From NCBI GenBank assembly GCA_016124855.1, contig WGMX01000038.1:33058-97057 (forward strand): a stretch of DNA of 64,000 bases. The letters run 5' to 3'. The notes under the pieces are model-generated. The model did no database searches. It had not been told where the DNA came from and saw only the letters and a list, made by a program, of their open reading frames with translations. Positions 34,664 to 43,126 of this stretch are shown piece by piece. How positions within the stretch are numbered: the first letter of the stretch is position 1; the number at the start of each line of letters is the position of its first letter. This stretch comes from Anaerolineaceae bacterium (GTDB lineage Bacteria > Chloroflexota > Anaerolineae > Aggregatilineales > Phototrophicaceae). Made by a program: the position numbers and the translations under genes.

Positions 34664-35705
34664 AGCATCACCTTACACGCAACCGGTTACATCTGCTGAA
34701 AAGCTGTCTGAGAGCGTCCCGATTATTCAGGTGGATCACCTGACTAAAAAGTTTGAGGATTTCACTGCTGTCAACGACATCAGTTTTGAAGTGCGCGAAG
34801 GTGAAATCTTTGGTTTTTTGGGGCCGAACGGCGCGGGTAAATCCACCACCATCAAAACATTGTGTACACTGCTGCAACCCACCAGTGGACATATCCGTGT
34901 GGCCGGTTACGACGTTGAAGAAGCGCCGGATGTGGTGCGCTCGATGATCGGCATTGTTTTTCAAGATAACTCGCTCGACAGTGACCTCACCGCGCAGGAA
35001 AACATGGAATTCCACTGCATGGTTTATCACATTCCCCGTGCTGAACGCAAAGAACGCATTAAGCGGCTGCTCGACCTGATGGAACTGACCGAATTTAAAG
35101 ACCGCCGCGTCAAAACGTTTTCCGGTGGGATGCGCCGCCGTTTGGAAATCGCGCGTGGTTTGCTGCATGAGCCGCGTTTGATGGTGCTGGACGAACCGAC
35201 CGTTGGACTTGATCCACAAACCCGCAATTACATCTGGCAGTATGTGCGCGACCTGCGAAAGATTCATCACACCGCCATTTTCATGACCACTCATTACATG
35301 GACGAGGCTGAGAACTGCGACCGGATTGCCATCATCGACAAAGGTCAGATTGTGGCGCTGGATACCCCCGCAGCACTTAAGAAAATGGTGGGTGAAGATC
35401 AGATCGAGTTGAACACACGCGATAATGTCCGCGTGATTCAGGCTGTGAGTGAGCATTTTCAAGTGCCGGTCAGTGAACGCGATGGGATGGTGGTCATTCA
35501 AGTGCCATCCGCCGAGAGTTTTGCGCCTAAGCTGCTGGCGGAACTGCCGACACTGACCGGCGGCGTGACGATTGAAAACCTGCACATCCGCCGACCGAGT
35601 TTGGAAGACGTTTTCCTGAAATTGACGGGACGGACGATCCGCGAAGAAGAAGGTGCGAAAGATCAACGTAAACTTAATCTAAGGCGCATGGGACGCATCA
35701 AATAG
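34647..35705 (+). CDS. ABC-2 exporter ATPase (DrrA/CcmA-like)
   Basis: About 352 aa. The NBD is in the N-terminal two thirds: GPNGAGKST Walker A, FSGGMRRRLEIARGLL signature, LMVLDEPTVGLD Walker B, TTHYMDEAENCDRI switch. A C-terminal DrrA-type extension follows (DQIELNTRDNVRVIQ...LEDVFLKLTGRTIREEE). It energises the permease encoded 9 nt downstream. ATG 34647 overlaps the marR-type gene by 17 nt. An in-frame TTG at 34641 is less likely. The substrate is probably a drug or lipid, by family only. Confidence 0.9.
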   Translation: MLKEAEASPYTQPVTSAEKLSESVPIIQVDHLTKKFEDFTAVNDISFEVREGEIFGFLGPNGAGKSTTIKTLCTLLQPTSGHIRVAGYDVEEAPDVVRSMIGIVFQDNSLDSDLTAQENMEFHCMVYHIPRAERKERIKRLLDLMELTEFKDRRVKTFSGGMRRRLEIARGLLHEPRLMVLDEPTVGLDPQTRNYIWQYVRDLRKIHHTAIFMTTHYMDEAENCDRIAIIDKGQIVALDTPAALKKMVGEDQIELNTRDNVRVIQAVSEHFQVPVSERDGMVVIQVPSAESFAPKLLAELPTLTGGVTIENLHIRRPSLEDVFLKLTGRTIREEEGAKDQRKLNLRRMGRIK

Positions 35706-35714
35706 GAGGAGATC

Positions 35715-36521
35715 ATGGCTACCCGATCAATTTCAGCGGTCACTAAACGTCAGGGTGTTTCCTACAGTCGTGATCTGGAAGTCATTTACGGCATCTGGCT
35801 GCGCGACTTCAAAAAGTTCTGGCGCGAACGCAGCCGTTTGTGGGGCGGGGTTTCCCGTCCGATTTTGTGGTTGGTGATTCTCGGCAGCAGTCTAAAACCT
35901 GTAGTGACCAACAATACCTTGACCGGAAATGTGGATTACATCCAGTATATTTTTCCCGGTGTCATCGGCCTGACATTGATTTTTGCCACCATGCAATCAG
36001 CCATCAGCATCATCTGGGATCGGGAGTTTGGCTTCCTCAAAGAAGTGCTGGCTGCGCCGGTTTCGCGTATTTCTATTATCATCGGGAAGGTGTTGGGCGG
36101 CGCAACACAGGCAACGCTGCAAGGCGTTATCACGTTGGCCTTTGCTCCGTTGATTGGTTTGCGGCTTTCTCCGCTGGCGGTACTTGAACTGATTATCATC
36201 ATGTTCGGTGTGTCGTTCGCACTGACCTCGCTGGGTGTGGTCATCGCCAGCCGCATGACTTCGTTTGAAGGCTTCGGCACGATCTCAAACTTCGTGGTCA
36301 TGCCGATGTATTTCCTGAGCGGGGGCATTTATCCAACCAGTACCGCGCCAGCGTGGATGCAACCCTTCATTTCGGTTAATCCGCTGAGCTACGGCGTGGA
36401 TGCGCTGCGGCACATTACGATTGGTCAGGGCGCGTTCGCTTTCGGGTTGGATGTGGCTTTCCTCGCGGCCTTCACGGTGGTGATGAGCATCATTGCACTG
36501 TGGTTATTTAAGCGTGAATAA
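35715..36521 (+). CDS. ABC-2 exporter permease (DrrB-like)
   Basis: A 268-aa inner-membrane protein with six TM segments. An amphipathic N-terminal region (IYGIWLRDFKKFWRERSRLW) is followed by TM1 with the ABC-2 signature (ILWLVILGSSL), IMFGVSFALTSLGVVIASRM, and the conserved FVVMPMYFLSGGIYP near the end. It forms the export channel with the ATPase just upstream. AGGAGGAG 4 nt before the ATG is a very strong ribosome site. Last gene of the MarR-controlled operon, with a terminator 30 nt after its stop. Confidence 0.9.
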   Translation: MATRSISAVTKRQGVSYSRDLEVIYGIWLRDFKKFWRERSRLWGGVSRPILWLVILGSSLKPVVTNNTLTGNVDYIQYIFPGVIGLTLIFATMQSAISIIWDREFGFLKEVLAAPVSRISIIIGKVLGGATQATLQGVITLAFAPLIGLRLSPLAVLELIIIMFGVSFALTSLGVVIASRMTSFEGFGTISNFVVMPMYFLSGGIYPTSTAPAWMQPFISVNPLSYGVDALRHITIGQGAFAFGLDVAFLAAFTVVMSIIALWLFKRE

Positions 36522-36550
36522 GTCGATAGTTATCAGCTCACAGTTAACAG

Positions 36551-36578
36551 AAGGGGTGCGGAAGCGCTCCTTTTGATT
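36551..36578 (+). terminator. Terminator of the MarR/ABC-2 operon
   Basis: Stem AAGGGGTGC (36551-36559) / GCGCTCCTT (36564-36572) with loop GGAA and two G-U pairs, followed by TTGATTT. Confidence 0.75.
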
Positions 36579-36628
36579 TGTTCATCAGTGCAAGTCAACA
36601 GCCGAAGGTGCGATAAAAGCAGCAAACA

Positions 36629-37408
36629 TCAGACCATGATGAGGTAAATGCCCCGTTCACGAATTTGTTCAGCCGTTTCAGCATCCAAATTGCTGTCGGT
36701 GACGAGGGTGTGAATGGCATCCAATGAGACGACCTGCACCAGCGCCGACTGCTCGAACTTGCTGCTGTCGGTGACGACAATCACATGATCGCCAATTGAC
36801 ATATACGCGCGAAAAAGTTCAGCTTCTTCGGGTGTTTCGGCGCTCAGACCGCGTTGAACGGATATGCCTTTTGTTCCGATGATGACTTTATCAACCTGCA
36901 ACTGTGCGAGGACAGAACGTGAAAGTGTTCCGCGCACCGCTTGTTCTTCGGGGTCAATGGTTCCGCCGAGCATAATCACCTTATGCTGACCCTGCTGCAA
37001 AAGTTCAGCCACGATCAGAAGTGAATCGGTGACAACCGTGAGGTCGTGAAGTCCATGAAGCTGACGCGCGACATATAAGCCGGTGCTGCCGCCGGAAAGC
37101 AGCAAGGTTTCGCCATCTTGAACGAGGGCAGCCGTAGCCATGCCGATGCGTTCTTTTTCTTCCACATGACTTTTTTGACGCAATACAATCGGTATTTCGC
37201 GGGTAGCCACATTCTGCAAGCGCATCACGCCGCCGTGCACCCGCTGGATACGGTTCTGTGCGGCAAGGGCAGCCAGATCACGGCGGATGGTGGCATCGCT
37301 TACGTCAAAGAATTGGCTGAGTTCAGGCACGGTTAAACGGCCACGTTCAGTCACCAATTTGACGATGTGGTCTTGCCGTTCCAGCGAAAGAAAATCGGTA
37401 TGAGTCAT
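36629..37408 (-). CDS. DeoR-family transcriptional regulator
   Basis: A 259-aa repressor. The N-terminal winged HTH has RLTVPELSQFFDVSDATIRRDLAAL, the DeoR family pattern. The sugar-phosphate isomerase-like sensor domain runs from about 80, with LLSGGSTGLYVARQL, VTDSLLIVAELL, and IGTKGISVQRGLSAETPEEAELFRA. Such regulators respond to phosphorylated sugars. Divergent from the amidohydrolase/SIS/ABC cassette, it is the obvious candidate regulator of that cassette. AgaR, of the same family, controls amino-sugar genes in enterobacteria. Confidence 0.9.
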   Translation of the reverse strand: MTHTDFLSLERQDHIVKLVTERGRLTVPELSQFFDVSDATIRRDLAALAAQNRIQRVHGGVMRLQNVATREIPIVLRQKSHVEEKERIGMATAALVQDGETLLLSGGSTGLYVARQLHGLHDLTVVTDSLLIVAELLQQGQHKVIMLGGTIDPEEQAVRGTLSRSVLAQLQVDKVIIGTKGISVQRGLSAETPEEAELFRAYMSIGDHVIVVTDSSKFEQSALVQVVSLDAIHTLVTDSNLDAETAEQIRERGIYLIMV

Positions 37409-37577
37409 GTTTACAAATCCGTTTGTGTGCGCCGAGTTTGAAGCCTATTTTGTCATCAATATACCAAAAATCTGCCTAAAATGTGTATATCATGCTCATA
37501 TGTGAACGAATGAGATTAAGAAATTTGCTTTTTCTCTAAAGTGTGCATAATATAAGCACAAACGCGCATCAATGTGA

Positions 37578-37597
37578 GCACTTGTATTTACAAGTGC
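37578..37597. promoter_or_regulatory. Palindromic candidate operator upstream of the amino-sugar cassette
   Basis: GCACTTGTA and TACAAGTGC form a perfect 9-bp inverted repeat around TT (37578-37597), 45 bp before the amidohydrolase ATG. It lies in the intergenic region shared with the DeoR gene. Related GTGnnCA-type words (37480-37575) lie beside it. Confidence 0.5.
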
Positions 37598-37601
37598 AGA
37601 T

Positions 37602-37641
37602 TTAACCACAGAGACACAGAGTATGCAGAGAGCGCCAAGCG
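37602..37641. repeat. Dispersed leader repeat TTAACCACAGAGACACAGAG
   Basis: It directly abuts the amidohydrolase ATG in place of a ribosome site. Related copies occur at about 5195-5267, 38811-38840 and 46929-46965. The tail AGAGCGCCAAG also recurs at 38811-38840 (GAACGCCAAG). Confidence 0.65.
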
Positions 37642-38694
37642 ATGAGCCAAAAAGATTTGTTACTCGACGATTTTAAGCCCAAGCCGCGTTTGTCGGTGAA
37701 GACGACGGAGGTGCTAACACCGCGTTTTCCGGTGATTGACGCACATAACCATCTGCAAGACCCGTTTGGTGGCGGTTGGGATAAGAAGCCGCTGAGTCAA
37801 CTGCTGGATATTTTGGACGCGGCACAGGTACGCATGTATGTCGATCTGGATGGCGGTTGGGGTGAGGACATTCTCTACCGACATTTGGATTACTTCAAAG
37901 CGCCCGCGCCGGAACGCTTCATGGTGTTCGGTGGGGTCGATTGGTCGAAGTGGGCGGAGATGGGTAACGGCTTTGGCGAGTGGGCGGCGGAACGGCTGCG
38001 CATTCAAGCCGCGCGCGGCGCTCAAGGGTTGAAGATTTGGAAACCTTTTGGTTTGCACGTCAAAGACGACGAAGGTGAACTTGCCAAAATTGATGACCGG
38101 CGGCTCGATCCAATTTGGCAGACAGCGGGCGAGTTGGGTTTGCCAGTGCTGATTCATGTGGCTGATCCGGTGGCATTCTTTGATCCACTTGATCCCTCTA
38201 ACGAGCGTTGGGACGAACTCCACGCCCATCCTGATTGGCAGTTTCCTAGCCCACCCTATCCAAGTTTTATGAGCATTATGAACGGTTTAGCCAACTTGGT
38301 GGCGAATCATCCACAAACAACCTTCATTGGCGCGCATGTCGGCTGCTACTCGGAAAATTTGGAGTGGGTGGGCGCACTGTTAGATCGCTGCCCGAATTTT
38401 TATGTTGATCCCAGCGCACGGATTTCGGAACTGGGACGGCAACCTTATTCAGCGCGGCGGTTCTTCTTGAAGTACTCTGACCGCATTTTATTCGGCACGG
38501 ACGCAGGCGCAGACCTTGATTATTACCGGCTGTGCTACCGGTTCTATGAAACAGATGACGAGTATTTCAACTACGGCTTGTCGGAGATTCCGGGACAAGG
38601 GCGCTGGAATATCTACGGGTTGTATCTGCCCGATGATGTACTGAAGAAATTTTATTACGACAATGCGGCGCGGGTGTTGTTGAAGCAAAAATAA
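37642..38694 (+). CDS. Amidohydrolase-2 family metal-dependent hydrolase
   Basis: A 350-aa TIM-barrel hydrolase. The HxH motif is at the end of strand 1 (VIDAHNHLQDPFGGGWD, about 35-50). LPVLIHVADP carries the next metal His, TTFIGAHVGCYSENL the following one, and ILFGTDAGADLD the strand-8 Asp. It is a cytoplasmic C-O, C-N or C-C bond hydrolase or decarboxylase, and the sub-family is not decidable. First gene after the DeoR divergent promoter. By context it probably deacylates, hydrolyses or opens a sugar derivative brought in by the importer downstream. Confidence 0.8.
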   Translation: MSQKDLLLDDFKPKPRLSVKTTEVLTPRFPVIDAHNHLQDPFGGGWDKKPLSQLLDILDAAQVRMYVDLDGGWGEDILYRHLDYFKAPAPERFMVFGGVDWSKWAEMGNGFGEWAAERLRIQAARGAQGLKIWKPFGLHVKDDEGELAKIDDRRLDPIWQTAGELGLPVLIHVADPVAFFDPLDPSNERWDELHAHPDWQFPSPPYPSFMSIMNGLANLVANHPQTTFIGAHVGCYSENLEWVGALLDRCPNFYVDPSARISELGRQPYSARRFFLKYSDRILFGTDAGADLDYYRLCYRFYETDDEYFNYGLSEIPGQGRWNIYGLYLPDDVLKKFYYDNAARVLLKQK

Positions 38695-38803
38695 CCCCCT
38701 CCTTAATCCTCACCCGCAAGCGAGGGAGGAAATTAAAGGTAAATTGAACCGCAGAGACGTGACCTCACCCTAACCCTCCCTCGTAGCAACAGGGGAGGGA
38801 ACG
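38694..38803. repeat. Two copies of the G/C-rich intergenic hairpin repeat
   Basis: The first copy, 38694-38734, has CTCCTTAATCCTCACCC...CGAGGGAGGA. The second, 38763-38803, has CCTCACCCTAACCCTCCC...GGGGAGGGA. Both fold into a CCCTCC/GGAGGG-type stem and are spaced by GAACCGCAGAGACGTGACC. Confidence 0.75.
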
Positions 38804-38810
38804 AAACAGA

Positions 38811-38866
38811 TTAACCGCCAAGACGCGGAGAACGCCAAGATAATACGGAGAGCAGAAGGACAAGGT
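38811..38866. repeat. Dispersed leader repeat TTAACCGCCAAGACGCGGAG
   Basis: A third copy of the TTAACC..GAGACnCnGAG family, directly before the SIS-domain gene. It leads into AAGGACAAGGTT and the ATG. Confidence 0.6.
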
Positions 38867-38867
38867 T

Positions 38868-39926
38868 ATGGTTGAACGTGGAAGTTACACACGAGCGGAA
38901 ATTTTCTCGCAGCCGGAGCGCTGGGCGCAAACACTGGCACAGTTGAAGAATCAAGCTAGCGAGATTAAAGCGCTGCTGGATGAAGAACAGTTTCAATCGG
39001 TGCTGTTTACGGGCTGCGGCTCGACTTATTACTTGGCACAGGCGGCTGCGGCGATTTGCCAGCAGCTCGTGCAGATTCCGGCACGTGGTTTGCCCGCTTC
39101 CGAAATTTGGTTGTATCCCGACTCGGCTTATTTAACCTCACAGAAAACCTTGTTGGTCGCGGTCAGTCGATCCGGTGAAACAACCGAAACGCTGCGGGCG
39201 GTAGCGGCCTTCAAAGCGCAGGGGAATGGCAAGGTCATTACGCTGTCATGCTATCCGACCATGCCGCTGGCAAGCGTGGGCGATCTTAATTTGGTGCTGG
39301 ACGCGGGACAGGAAGACAGTGTAGCCCAGACGCGGGCATTCAGCGTGTTGTATCTCGGCACGGTGTTTTTGGCTGCATTGTGGGCAGGAAAATCCGACTT
39401 GATTGAGGCATTGGAGAAGCTGCCTGATGCGGGAAGCCGTTTGCTGCGCGATTATGCGGAACTGGCAAAAGAACTCGGTAGTGACCTAAGCATTGAACGT
39501 TTTTACCTGCTGGGTTCGGGACTGCGCTATGGACTGGCGGCAGAAGTCAGCCTCAAGCTGAAGGAAATGACACTGAGTCACAGCGAACCGTTCCACTTCC
39601 TCGAATATCGCCATGGGCCAATGTCAATGGTGACAGAGCATACGCTGTTGTTCGGGTTAGAATCCGAGGTGAATCATGCGGCGGAAAAACTGGTACTGAG
39701 TGAGATGCAGGCGCGAGGTGCGCGCGTCCTCAGTCTCGGTGAGAGCGATGCCGATGTGGTGTTTAAATCAGGCGTGCCGGAAGCTGTGCGCAACATTTTA
39801 TATTTGCCGTTCGGTCAATTGATGGCCTTCGAACGGTCGATGGCGAAGGGACTCAATCCCGACCGTCCCAATAATCTGGAAACGGTGGTGCGTTTGGATA
39901 ATAGCGGTCAAGCTCAAACGGCTTGA
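38868..39926 (+). CDS. Double-SIS-domain sugar-phosphate isomerase/deaminase (AgaS/GlmS-C-like)
   Basis: A 352-aa cytoplasmic enzyme with two SIS domains (about 30-170 and 200-330). FTGCGSTYYLAQAAAAI and VAVSRSGETTETLRAV bind the sugar phosphate in the first domain. YLLGSGLRYGLAAEVSLKLKEMTL and EPFHFLEYRHGPMSMV define the second, as in GlmS, AgaS and FrlB. There is no glutaminase domain, so it would isomerise or deaminate a ketose/aldose or amino-sugar phosphate rather than make glucosamine-6-P. Located beside a DeoR regulator and GH114/GH4 genes, an AgaS-like galactosamine-6-P role is the best guess. AAGGA precedes the start. Confidence 0.85.
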   Translation: MVERGSYTRAEIFSQPERWAQTLAQLKNQASEIKALLDEEQFQSVLFTGCGSTYYLAQAAAAICQQLVQIPARGLPASEIWLYPDSAYLTSQKTLLVAVSRSGETTETLRAVAAFKAQGNGKVITLSCYPTMPLASVGDLNLVLDAGQEDSVAQTRAFSVLYLGTVFLAALWAGKSDLIEALEKLPDAGSRLLRDYAELAKELGSDLSIERFYLLGSGLRYGLAAEVSLKLKEMTLSHSEPFHFLEYRHGPMSMVTEHTLLFGLESEVNHAAEKLVLSEMQARGARVLSLGESDADVVFKSGVPEAVRNILYLPFGQLMAFERSMAKGLNPDRPNNLETVVRLDNSGQAQTA

Positions 39927-39989
39927 TCCGTGTTGTCACTGAAAAGTTTTGGAAACGTCATTCACGATTTGAGTAAAGGATGTCCAAAC

Positions 39990-41264
39990 ATGTTGAAAAA
40001 GTCTGTTATCGGTATTTTATTGAGCGTGATGATGATGCTCATCATCGGCGGTGTGGTCGGCGCACAAGACAAGACCGAGATCACCTATATGATGTGGGGA
40101 TCGCCGGAAGAATTGGCCGTCTGGCAAAAGATTGTCGATGAATTCGAAGCCGCTAATCCGACGATCAAAGTCAACGTCGATGTCAGTGATTGGACATCTT
40201 ACTGGGACAAACTCAAGACCTTGATGGCCGGTGGTACGCCGCCGGATGTGTTCGCGATGGACGCGCCATTGTATCCCGATTGGCAGTCACGTGGGGTTTT
40301 GTTGAACCTGCAACCTTACATCGACAAAGACCCGACGATGCTGGACGGTTTTTATCCGGTGACGCTGGAAGCCTACAAGAAAGCTGATGGTTATTATGGG
40401 CTGCCGCGCGATTTCCAGACGATAGTGCTGTTCTACAACAAAGATATGTTTGATGCGGCGGGCGTGGCTTATCCCACCGATAAATGGACAATGGATGATC
40501 TGAAGGCTAACGCCAAACTGTTGACCAAAGATACTAACAACGACGGTGTCATCGACCAGTGGGGTTTCGCGACCGATCTTTACGACATGGAATTGTTCTG
40601 GAGTGAGGCGATTTGGGGTTTTGGTGGTGAAATCATTAACCCTGAAGGCACACAAACTCTGCTGACCGAAGGCAAGGCACGGGACGCGTGGAACTTTATT
40701 TCCAGTATGGCTGTCGATGACAAATCTGTTCCTGATCCTGAACAATCGGCACAGTACGGTAATGACGTATTTGCGGCTGGCAAAGCGGCCATGACCACCA
40801 TTGGTCACTGGGTTGTGCCGCAGTATTCAGCGCTGCCTTTCAAGTGGGACGTTGCACCGATGCCTGCTGGACCGGTTGCACGAGCAACCAGCGTCAACAG
40901 CGCCGGATTTGTGGTGGCGAAGGATTCTAAGAATCCGGATGCGGCATGGGCATTTATCCAATATGCCACCAGCGCGGCAGGTCAATCGAAGTTGACTGAA
41001 CTCGGGTTTGCTATCCCGATACTCGAATCGGTTGCCGAAAGTCCGACTTATCTGGAACAGAAATCCGCGCCGATTAACCACAAAGTCTTTTTGGATGCGC
41101 TGGAATATGCCAAGCCCAAGCCGACCTTCCGTGGGTATGACGAATGGGCGACCGTCGTCGGTGATACGCTAACCACCGTTTGGACGGGCGACGCGACCAT
41201 TGGTGACGCGCTGGACGAGATCAAACCAGCGGCGGATGAAGTGCTGGCGAAGAACCAATCGTAA
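39990..41264 (+). CDS. Carbohydrate ABC transporter substrate-binding protein
   Basis: About 424 aa. A signal peptide (MLKKSVIGILLSVMMMLIIG, cleavage near VVGAQ) precedes a family-1 binding protein: ITYMMWGSPEELAVWQKIVDEFEAANP, PPDVFAMDAPLYPDW, YGLPRDFQTIVLFYNKDMFD and GHWVVPQYSAL. ATG 39990 is chosen because the signal peptide starts there and AAAGGA precedes it. A TTG at 39930 would add an unsupported leader. It feeds the two permeases 41394-43111 and is likely to bind an oligosaccharide released by the GH114-type protein. Confidence 0.9.
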   Translation: MLKKSVIGILLSVMMMLIIGGVVGAQDKTEITYMMWGSPEELAVWQKIVDEFEAANPTIKVNVDVSDWTSYWDKLKTLMAGGTPPDVFAMDAPLYPDWQSRGVLLNLQPYIDKDPTMLDGFYPVTLEAYKKADGYYGLPRDFQTIVLFYNKDMFDAAGVAYPTDKWTMDDLKANAKLLTKDTNNDGVIDQWGFATDLYDMELFWSEAIWGFGGEIINPEGTQTLLTEGKARDAWNFISSMAVDDKSVPDPEQSAQYGNDVFAAGKAAMTTIGHWVVPQYSALPFKWDVAPMPAGPVARATSVNSAGFVVAKDSKNPDAAWAFIQYATSAAGQSKLTELGFAIPILESVAESPTYLEQKSAPINHKVFLDALEYAKPKPTFRGYDEWATVVGDTLTTVWTGDATIGDALDEIKPAADEVLAKNQS

Positions 41265-41328
41265 TCTGGTCATTGTTTCAGCAGACGCAATAATGACATT
41301 TAACTTGTTATACGGCGTATCCCGCATT

Positions 41329-41374
41329 TCTCCCTTCCCCTGTTGCTATGGGGGAAGGGTTGGGGTTAGGGGTC
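41329..41374. repeat. G/C-rich intergenic hairpin repeat
   Basis: CTCCCTTCCCCTGTTGC...GGGGGAAGGGTTGGGG, ending in TTAGGGGTC. It has the same plan as the copies at 38.7, 51.3, 51.6, 52.6 and 57.6 kb. It lies between the binding protein and the permease genes. Confidence 0.75.
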
Positions 41375-41393
41375 TGACTTTAGGAAATAACGG

Positions 41394-42281
41394 ATGCTAT
41401 CAGGTTTAAAGCCGCTGGGGCGGGAACGGTTATGGGTGCTGCTGCTACTCGCCCCAACTTTATTGGGGTTGATTTTTGGCGCGTTCGGCTCGGTATTGGC
41501 GACGGTGGGACTGAGCCTGTTCAAGTGGGATTTACTCACGCCGCCGGTTTACGTGGGACTCGATAACTTCAAAGCCCTCGTGAATGATGATTTGTTCCTT
41601 GATTCGCTGAGCAATACGGTGAAATTCAGCTTCACTTATGTGCCGCTGGTGATTGTGCTGTCATTGGCGGTAGCGCTGCTAATGAACCGCAAAATTAGAG
41701 GTGTTAGTTTCTTCCGTGTAGTTTTTTTCTTGCCAGTCATATCCTCGGCGGTGTCGGTGGGATTGGTCTGGTTGTGGATATATTCACGGGATACAGGGCT
41801 TCTCAACTACATTATCGTAGCCTTGGGAGGCGAACCGGTGCGGTGGCTCAGTAAACAGAATGCCCTTTTCTCGGTCATTATTGTGAATGTATGGGGAGCC
41901 ATTGGCGAGGGCATGATTATTTTCCTCGCCGGATTGCAGGCCATTCCGCGAGAACTGTACGAGGCCGCTCAAGTGGATGGCGCGACTGAATGGCCTATTT
42001 TCCGCCGGATTACCCTACCGCTCATTACGCCGAGTATTTTCTTCCAGACCATCATTTCAACGATTAATGCCTTTCAAGTTTTCGAGTTCATCTATGTGCT
42101 TACACGGCAGGGCGCGAATAGTTCCAGCACGCCGACGCTGGTGTATTCCATTTACCGCAACGGTTTCAATTACTTCCGCATGGGGGATGCCAGCGCTCAG
42201 GCCATCGTCTTGGCAGCCATTATTTTTATTCTGACGCTGATCTATTTCCAACTTCAGCGGCGATTGGTGTTCTACGACTAA
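41394..42281 (+). CDS. Carbohydrate ABC transporter permease (MalF/UgpA-like)
   Basis: A 295-aa CUT1 permease with six TM segments. The N-terminus LWVLLLLAPTLLGLIFGAFGSVLATVGLS is followed by TM2 at about 75-95 and the EAA loop ELYEAAQVDGATEWPIFRRI, then TLPLITP. Length and layout are normal, without the enlarged loops seen in the GH1-linked permeases. The stop overlaps the start of the partner permease (TAATG), so both subunits are made together. No ATPase of the MalK type is in the cassette. Confidence 0.9.
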   Translation: MLSGLKPLGRERLWVLLLLAPTLLGLIFGAFGSVLATVGLSLFKWDLLTPPVYVGLDNFKALVNDDLFLDSLSNTVKFSFTYVPLVIVLSLAVALLMNRKIRGVSFFRVVFFLPVISSAVSVGLVWLWIYSRDTGLLNYIIVALGGEPVRWLSKQNALFSVIIVNVWGAIGEGMIIFLAGLQAIPRELYEAAQVDGATEWPIFRRITLPLITPSIFFQTIISTINAFQVFEFIYVLTRQGANSSSTPTLVYSIYRNGFNYFRMGDASAQAIVLAAIIFILTLIYFQLQRRLVFYD

Positions 42282-43111
42282 TGATAAACACACGTAAACA
42301 AACACTGGATATTATCACTTACGCCGCGCTGATTTTGGGCAGTTTGGTAATGGTCGGGCCGTTCTTGTGGATGATCTCGACATCCTTTAAGCTGCCCGCC
42401 GACCAATTCACACGGGCGCTGATTCCGAATCCCATCACGACGCAAAACTTCGAGCAGTTATGGACAATTTTGCCCTTTGGCACTTTGATCTGGAACAGTT
42501 TTAAGGTCGCCATGCTGACGACTATCGGTCAGCTTTTGACCTGTGCGATGGGTGCGTTTGTGTTCGCGGTGGTGAGCTTCCGCTTCCGCGACGTGTTGTT
42601 CTTCGCGCTGCTGGGCACGTTAATGATTCCTTATCAGGTGACGATTATTCCTAACTTCATCATCTTCAAGGCGTTGGGGTTATATGGGACGCAGGTGCCG
42701 TTGTGGTTACCGGCCTTTATGGGCGGCGCATTCGGCACATTTTTGCTGCGCCAATACTTCTTGACCATTCCGTTGGATCTGGCGGAAGCTGCACGGGTGG
42801 ATGGTGCGTCACTGCTGCGAATCTTTTGGAGCATTTATCTGCCGCTGGCGAAACCAGCACTGGCGGCGTTAGCGATCTTCAGCTTCCTCGGGTCGTGGAA
42901 TAACCTGCTGACTCCGCTGATTTATCTGCCGAGTGATTTGCAGCAGACAACGCTTCCAGTCGGGCTATCACTTTTACAGCAGCAATACAGTGGACGTTGG
43001 ACGATTATGATGGCAGGTTCGTTGGTGAGCATCGCGCCGATCATCATTGTGTTTTTCTTCGCGCAGAAGTTCTTTATCGAAGGTATTGCGCTTTCGGGCG
43101 TGAGAAAATAA
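42281..43111 (+). CDS. Carbohydrate ABC transporter permease (MalG-like)
   Basis: A 276-aa CUT1 permease. TM1 is LGSLVMVGPFLWMISTSFK, the EAA loop is DLAEAARVDGASLLRIFWSI followed by YLPLAKPAL, and the C-terminus is FIEGIALSGVRK, the standard MalG tail. It partners the preceding permease, and its ATG overlaps that gene's stop. The gap to the GH114-type gene is only 15 nt, so transport and polymer cleavage are co-expressed. Confidence 0.91.
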   Translation: MINTRKQTLDIITYAALILGSLVMVGPFLWMISTSFKLPADQFTRALIPNPITTQNFEQLWTILPFGTLIWNSFKVAMLTTIGQLLTCAMGAFVFAVVSFRFRDVLFFALLGTLMIPYQVTIIPNFIIFKALGLYGTQVPLWLPAFMGGAFGTFLLRQYFLTIPLDLAEAARVDGASLLRIFWSIYLPLAKPALAALAIFSFLGSWNNLLTPLIYLPSDLQQTTLPVGLSLLQQQYSGRWTIMMAGSLVSIAPIIIVFFFAQKFFIEGIALSGVRK

Positions 43112-43126
43112 GTCGAGGACTTGAAC

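Noticed and set aside
34668..35666. 332-aa ORF antisense to the DrrA-like ATPase
   Set aside because: Long only because the sense codons avoid the complementary stops. All ABC motifs are on the plus strand, and the antisense product has no recognisable domain.
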